64,000 bases of DNA. Origin: Sequoia sempervirens. Its lineage: Eukaryota > Streptophyta > Pinopsida > Cupressales > Cupressaceae. Made by a program: the position numbers and the translations under genes. Under the pieces are notes generated by a model. The model saw only the letters and a list, made by a program, of their open reading frames with translations, had not been told where the DNA came from and searched no databases. The stretch covers positions 573,600,395 to 573,664,394 of the forward strand of contig VDFB02193867.1 of assembly GCA_007258455.2 (NCBI GenBank), given 5' to 3'. How positions within the stretch are numbered: the stretch's first letter is position 1; each line of letters begins with the position of its first letter. This document shows positions 58,385-64,000 of the stretch, one piece after another.

Positions 58385-59773
58385 GAATCAAATAGAAGAT
58401 TTTTATTTAAGTGTTGAGTGAATATCCAACCCTTTTAGGTTTTCTTAGTTTAATTCCAATCCACATGTCTTAAGGTCTCATGTCTCCTAGTCTTATTCAT
58501 CATTACATACCTCTTTTCATGACTTCAAAGTCTTTATCAAACTACAAAATCTTCCTAAGAAGCTCACATGTGTGGATCTACAACATTTTATCCTCTAAGT
58601 AGTTGGTTGTATTGATTTTTTAACACATACACAAATATAGAAAGGAAATATAGGTGTATAAATGTGGATTTGTATCCTTTAAGAAAATATAGTTATACAT
58701 ACAAGGCTCTTAGGCCACTTATTTTATTATTTTATTCTTGATTTTTTATCTTATTTTGGTGAGGATTTTTCCTATATTATCATGAAAATAGATACCCCCT
58801 TTTTAGCTTGAAATTTGAGAGAGTTTCTACCCTCTTTCAATTTTCATCTTATGTGGATGGCATAGATCTTGGTTGGTGAGTTGATTTGATCTTCATGGGT
58901 CCTAGTTGACTTACATTTTTTAGATGCCTTCCTATGCTATGTTATGTTTTATTAAGGGTCAATTTGATGTTTTATCATTCACTTGATAGGTTCTAGAATG
59001 ATATTAGTTTGAGTCTTAAATCTAGATTTACTTCATTGCTTCATTTGACTTCTTGGCTTACATGGATATGATCACAATACTCTAGTCATTTTAACAAGAA
59101 TATTTGATTCCACATTATGAAAATTTGATGATTGGAGGTATATATTCTTGAAAACCATGAGTAATCCTTCAATTTTAGGCCACTTGATATACTTGACATG
59201 GTAATGCTTGAATATATAAGGATTTGAGGTTATGGTTTTGTCACACCATGCTATCTTTATGAGTGATATTAAATACTTTTATGAGCACTATCATGCTTGT
59301 GCATGTCTTGGGATGGATTCTATATTCCATGTAAAGGAATTGTTAAAGGTTAAGTTAGGTCTTTATCACTATTGGATGGTTTAAACCCTTTAACTATTTA
59401 TGTAAAAATTCAATATCAGGTAATACAGAGAACTTTCACTAAAGTAGTTTTGGTAATTGAATAATTTTGTTTCATTTTCATATGATTCAAGTAGACACTC
59501 CTCTTGATATTCATAGGATAGTGGAGCATGGTCTTGTTGTTGCAGTAGTGATTTTGATGCCTTTGACAGAGGTATGAGGCAGATTATTAAATTTTACATT
59601 ATATTTGTTCTTTTATCTGTCTATTATTGAAAAATAAAATGATATTAATTTTTAGTTCAATTTCTATCTAGATGGTTTCCACAAGACTTCACAACTCTAG
59701 ATCATGAGCATGCCCATGTTGTGGATGAATATCGTGATTATTTGTTTGCGGTAAGTGATTATTTTGTTTATAG
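58385..59773. other. Unassigned region with exon-like pieces
   Basis: AT-rich. On the plus strand 59470-59572 reads VDTPLDIHRIVEHGLVVAVV and ends GACAGAG/GTATGAG. A second piece from about 59672, after TATCTAG, reads RWFPQDFTTLDHEHAHVVDE and ends TTTGCG/GTAAGTG at 59753. Both look like exons with GT donors, continuing the style of 49.6-50.4 kb, from which LINE 2 separates them. Family unknown; element F begins in the intron-like sequence that follows. Confidence 0.35.
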
Positions 59774-61148
59774 TGTAGGAAAATGTACACCTTTATATTT
59801 TCACACTATGTTTGGGTCCCATAATTAAATTTGACTTAATTAAGCCTCTAAATGACCTAATTATGCATTTAAAATCCTAATTAATCCCATTTTCTAAAAG
59901 GGGTCCAACCTATATTAAGCAATTACAAAAATCAAATTAAACACCTTGAAAATTGTGTCTTGGATTTAGGTCCTAAGACCCATTCACCCAAGGGTGAACG
60001 GGTCCCCTTTAGATTTCAGAACCTAATTTAAAATATGTTTTTGGCGGTATTTTAATGATCCCAATTCAAGTTGCAATTGTTGGCTTTTGAATTTTAATTG
60101 TCGGGAAATTAGAAAATCGCCTATAAATATAGTTATTTTATCAAATCAAAACGTCTAGCAAGAGGACGACTTTCACAAGAGCATTCAAGAGCATATTTAT
60201 TAGTCTTTTACATCAACATTCAAGATCAAGCTCATCATGTCAAAGTTATTTGCATTGATGCATGTTTTTGGAGCTGACATTGTGATGTAGGTTTCAAGCA
60301 TTAAAGTCAAAATTCAAGCATCAAGATCAACATCCAATCAAGCCATTCCATGCAAGATCAAGACCTTAGAATAAATGTGTTAGACTTAAGTCCTCTAAGG
60401 ATCTCCATTCAAGGGTTTGGTGAGTTGTAATAAGCTAGTGTTCATTCATCATTCTTTCCTTTCATTATAATTTCATTTCAAGGTTTAATTACCAAAACGG
60501 GGTTTGACCAAGGCAAACCCCCATTCACCAAAAAAAACAAAATTTCCCTCTCTTTATGTTTGTAAATTTGTAGGTGAAGAAGGATTGAATATTGATCAAA
60601 AGTGCAATTTTACAAAGTTATTAAAGTTGTCATCAGAGTTGTCAAGACACGAAATCTTACTTGCAAAATTTATTTCAGACTTTCCAACAGTGAGATCTAG
60701 ATGAATTAGGAGCGTAGATCCAAGAGTCGAGGACTATGAAATCATATTTTGGATCCCTATAGTAGGACCCATTCACCCTAGGGTGAATCTATCCCAGGAG
60801 GACACTCAACAATAGCTTTTGGTGATTGGTACACATCAACTTACCCTTCTCAAATCTACTAGAAGTCTACTATTTCTTATTATTTTATGCTTTAAATAAA
60901 TGATTCAAGTTTTACATTACATAATTGAGTTCATTTATGATTTTTTTGATTTTTTCTCCCTAAAGTGTCGTCGAGGTAGATTTTACCTTGTCTTTTCATA
61001 AGGAAATTTGCAAGATCTCCAATAGGGTTGACTCACCTAAGGCTAAAAGTCAATCATACCATTGGGGGATCTCATTTCCTAATGAAATAGAAGAAATATA
61101 GGTTCATTACACCCCATTTTTCCCCTTTCTATTTTTGGTAAACTTACA
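59774..61148 (+). repeat. Element F 5' LTR (1375 bp)
   Basis: Starts TGTAGGAAAATG and ends AAACTTACA. TATA-like CCTATAAATATAG near 60120. Shares three position-matched landmarks with 24344-25705 on the opposite strand. Contains the palindromes at 59982-59999 and 60771-60788. The small frame 60504-60704 is unlikely to be a gene. Confidence 0.7.
60771..60788. repeat. 18-bp perfect palindrome in the F LTR
   Basis: ATTCACCCTAGGGTGAAT equals its own reverse complement. Near copies: ATTCACCCAAGGGTGAAC at 59982-59999 and ATTCACCCTTGGGAAAAT at 61641-61658. All three are preceded by a (G)GACCC or AGACCC string. Confidence 0.85.
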
Positions 61149-61159
61149 TTGGTGAACCC

Positions 61160-61917
61160 TTATGAACCCATTTTTCTTTGTTTCATTTTGGTGAACTTGA
61201 TATTCTTGCACTATAACTTTCTGATTCAGAGTTCATTCAAACCCTAGATCTAGGTTTTGCATTAGTTTGAATTAATTTGCATTCTATTTTGGGTTGTAAA
61301 ATTTTCATTAGTTTACATCTCATTTGGGGTTTTAAATTTGCATTTTGTGTTGTTTAAAATATAAAAAATCCAAAAAATTGCATGCATATTACATTAATTT
61401 TACATAGTATTTGCATATTAGTGTAATTTCAATCATTTACATTAGAAAATTTAGTCAAAATTGCATTCAAAAAGTGTCATATTTGTTCATTTTTTTTCCT
61501 TTATTGCATTTGCATTTAGACACCAAAATCTGAAGAAAAAAAATTGTCACAAAAACCACAGTTTGCAACCTAGAACAGAGAACACAAACAATAACTCTTA
61601 ATTGGAATTTTTCAATTTTAAAAACCCCGTACAAGGACCCATTCACCCTTGGGAAAATGAGTCCTTGAGGGCTCATCAAAACTAACCTTTTTGGGCATTT
61701 TTGTAGTCATCTGCACTTCCCAAATTTGTTGGTAAACCACTATTTTAGTCTCACAATTTTTTGGGAATTTTTATTTTATGCATTAGGTCTAATCATCCAT
61801 TTAGTTTAGCCATTTTAAATCATTCCAAATTTACTTTAGTATTGAAAATCATCAAATCTGTAGGACAATTGTTTACATTTATGAAGCATTACATAAGTTG
61901 GATACATTATTTTATTT
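61160..61917 (+). other. Element F leader
   Basis: AT-rich untranslated leader between primer site and gag-like frames, with poly-A and poly-T runs. It contains one copy of the CACCC palindrome-like motif at 61641. No gene. Confidence 0.5.
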
Positions 61918-62640
61918 TTGCAACATAATGTTAGCATCTTTCCTTTCCAAGTATGTCAAGAAAAAGTTCATTACAAGAATGTTAGTCATTATTCCAATAT
62001 CTTTCCTAGTTATGAGAGTCTCTTAGTGCAAGAGAGTGAAATTTTTGACACATTCCTTAATTCTACATTGTCTATCCTTCACTCATCCCCTAATATCTCT
62101 CCTATTTGTGAGGATGTTTTGAAACAAGAGGATGCAAGCATAGACAATCATGACAATCATAGTTGCTCTTCTCCCTATACCTATCATTATTATTATTAAG
62201 GTATATTGGTATTAAAATATACACTCATTGAGATTCATGACAATCTTGTTTTCTCCTCTCCTAAAAACTCTCCTACTTGGGAAGATATTATGGTGCAAGA
62301 GGATGAGATCATTGACACATTTCTTGACATCACTTTGCCTAGTCTTCATTCATCTCCCAATATTTCTCCCATTTTTGAGAATGATGTGATAGAAGAAGAT
62401 TCAAGCATTGACAATCATGAAAATCCTAGTTGTTCTTTTCCCAACACCTCTCCTACTTGTGACAAAGGTGTATTGGTGTTAAAAGATTCAACCATTGAAC
62501 ATCACGACAATATTTATTGCTTCTCTCCTAAAACCTATCCTATTTGGGAGGATATTTTTGGACATAAAAATGAAAAGAAGGCTTCCTTAAATGAAGATGA
62601 TAAGGTGACATTATACTTCCCCTTGCTAGAAGATCATTAA
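61918..62640 (+). pseudogene. Element F gag-like region with a duplicated 268-bp unit
   Basis: Two open stretches (61918-62199 and 62206-62640) in different frames encode an acidic, Ser/Pro-rich protein built of repeats: LVQESEIFDTFLNSTLSILH, SSPNISPICED..., then MVQEDEIIDTFLDITLPSLH, SSPNISPIFEND... The nucleotide repeat unit is about 268 bp (around 61990-62265, then 62266-62540) with a partial third copy. No capsid or zinc-knuckle motif is seen. I cannot name a family; it sits where gag or an extra ORF would be in a Tat-type element. Confidence 0.5.
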
Positions 62641-62672
62641 AATGAGGATAGGTTTGTGCACGTTCTGAACAT

Positions 62673-62770
62673 TAGATCTCCCTTGATTATTGGGCCTCCT
62701 AAGTCTCCTCTAATTCTTGGACCTCCTAAGAGTCCTCTAATTATTGGACCTCCCAAGTCATCTCTTGAAC
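62673..62770 (+). repeat. 27-bp tandem repeat encoding Pro-rich units
   Basis: About three and a half copies of a unit like CCTCTAATTCTTGGACCTCC, read as PPKSPLILG or PPKSPLIIG. It directly follows the duplicated gag-like region. Confidence 0.85.
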
Positions 62771-62983
62771 CATTATTATCATAAGAGCCCCTCAACACAA
62801 ATCATTACCTCGAGGAGCTATCTTAAATTTGGAAAGGCACTTACTAGTAACAATGTTCTGTAACAACCGAGTTATAATACCATTGCTCATACATATAACA
62901 CAAGGAATAATAGGCAACCATAAACCATACCTACTTCATTACCATTACCTCAACCTATCTTTCCTAGTTCTCCTCATTTTCCT

Positions 62984-64000
62984 TTGCACAATGGAAAGGA
63001 GTATGATCTTGTAGAACAACACAAAAACACTCTTGCTAATATTTCTTTATTGGATCTCATTCAAGCATCACCTAATTACCATAACATGCTTCAAAATGCC
63101 TTACAAAAAGTTGTTATTCCTCCTAGTGTGCAACCGAATGATGTAGCATTCCTAATTCAAGGTATGAACTTGGTCAACTTAGGCATTACCTTTCACCAAG
63201 ATGAGTTACCTCCATTAGAAGTGCAAAAACAAAATGATGCTTTAATGATAGTAGTTGATATTAACATTAATGGTCATATGTATCGCATTAAATGTGCTCT
63301 CATCGATAATGGTTCAACACTCAATGTTTATAGTGTAAGCCTTCTTGATAAGATTAGAGTGGACAAGAGTCAAATTCAACCAGATAATCTGTCTATTCAT
63401 GGATTTGATTATATGGGAAAACAACCACTTGGTGTGATAGCATTGCCTATTGGAGTTGGAAAGGTCACATTGCAAACTCCTATCCATGTCATGCCTCAAG
63501 ATCTCTCATACAATCTTCTTTTGGGTATACCATGGATTCATGAAATGATTGGATACTTTCAACTCTTCATTTTTTAATGAAGTATGTTTACAACAACAAG
63601 GTTTATACAATAAAGGTTGACCCCCAACCATAAATTTTTTTGCACATGAAGAATGACAAGGAAAGTCCTTTGAAAACATTGATACCAACTTCAAAAGTAG
63701 AGCCCATGCAAGAGGAACAAAAAGAGAACAATATTAAAAAAATCACAAAGCTATTGATGATGCATGAGGTTCATTATATTTTAAACCTACATTCATGGTA
63801 GAATACAAGATTACATACAAAACTGGAAAAGAGAAAGAAACAAACATAATATTCACACAAGTTGAGTCATAAAAAGCATGTGAGTGCACAACTTTTAGTA
63901 AAGAAGAGGAAAACACAAGTTATACATCCACATATGAAGAGTGTGATCATGAGAAACCATCGAATCTAAAAGAGATGGAAAATATTTATGGAAGACACTA
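62984..64000 (+). pseudogene. Element F protease region
   Basis: Retropepsin in an open frame (62984-63577): ININGHMYRIKCALIDNGST (catalytic Asp in IDNGS), LNVYSVSLLDKIRVDKSQ, VTLQTPIHVMPQDLSYNLLL and GIPWIHEM. This matches the protease of Tat-like gypsy elements, where D-x-G is followed by LSYNLLLGRPWIH-type text. After 63577 the reading continues in another frame with KYVYNNKVYTIKVDPQP, then becomes broken by stops through to the window end. RT is not reached. Confidence 0.7.

Larger units (their letters stand above)
59774..64000 (+). mobile_element. Element F: Ty3/gypsy element, 5' part only
   Basis: The 5' LTR (59774-61148) is homologous to solo LTR D. The primer-site-like TTGGTGAACCC follows at 61149. 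A long AT-rich leader, a repeat-rich gag-like region (61918-62800) and a protease (62984-63580) follow, all on the plus strand. RT and the 3' LTR must lie beyond 64000. The lineage is probably Tat-like, judging by the protease. Confidence 0.7.

Noticed and set aside
1..64000. CRISPR arrays, rRNA, tRNA, operons
   Set aside because: No evenly spaced direct repeats with unique spacers, no rRNA core sequences and no tRNA cloverleaf recognised; the only tRNA-like strings are short primer sites.

Overview
The window is nuclear DNA of a seed plant with a large, repeat-swollen genome; a gymnosperm is my best guess. The basis is the complete absence of bacterial-style gene packing, Ty3/gypsy elements of the Tat and chromovirus types, Ty1/copia remnants, plant L1-type LINEs with a C-terminal RNase H, and LTRs of 3.7-4.3 kb. 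I see no intact host gene, rRNA, tRNA or CRISPR array. The species assignment is inference.

Layout. 1-5784: an AT-rich stretch with a LINE reverse-transcriptase scrap and a non-coding LTR element (A, 1611-5779, target duplication ATGGG). 6223-7654 and 21527-21881: two halves of an old copia element, split by a Tat-type gypsy element (B, 7655-21526) with very long LTRs and a gag/protease/RNase H/RT/RNase H/integrase body full of in-frame stops. 21884-22760: unclassified repeat with a hairpin. 22760 to about 48100: one old minus-strand gypsy element (C), cut into pieces by a minus-strand solo LTR (D, 24344-25705), a chromovirus (E, 25794-36880, target duplication CATAC) and a 5'-truncated LINE (40512-46200). 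Chromovirus E itself carries a 4.3 kb minus-strand solo LTR of family B (27503-31788, target duplication AAGAG) and a short LINE tail (33987-35176). 48100-50746: unassigned. 50764-58367: a minus-strand LINE with a 17-bp target duplication, full length or nearly so, with ORF1, ORF2 and a third, intact ORF3. 58385-59773: unassigned. 59774-64000: the 5' LTR, gag-like region and protease of another gypsy element (F) of the same LTR family as D, running off the window.

How the parts relate. Element C and the copia are the old substrates; B, D, E and the 40.5-46.2 kb LINE landed in them; the solo B-type LTR and the short LINE then landed in E. Most breaks are stop codons at Trp, Gln or Arg positions, as expected of methylated, silenced repeats losing C to T.

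The most unusual items are: (1) two unrelated LINEs that each carry an extra reading frame downstream of the RNase H, one an intact 192-residue protein with an Arg/Gly-rich tail; (2) a field of more than twenty copies of a 10-base motif in both orientations in the long U3 of the B-family LTRs; (3) an extra RNase H domain placed between protease and RT in element B. Alignment and database searches were not available, so boundaries and family names rest on reading the sequence by eye.
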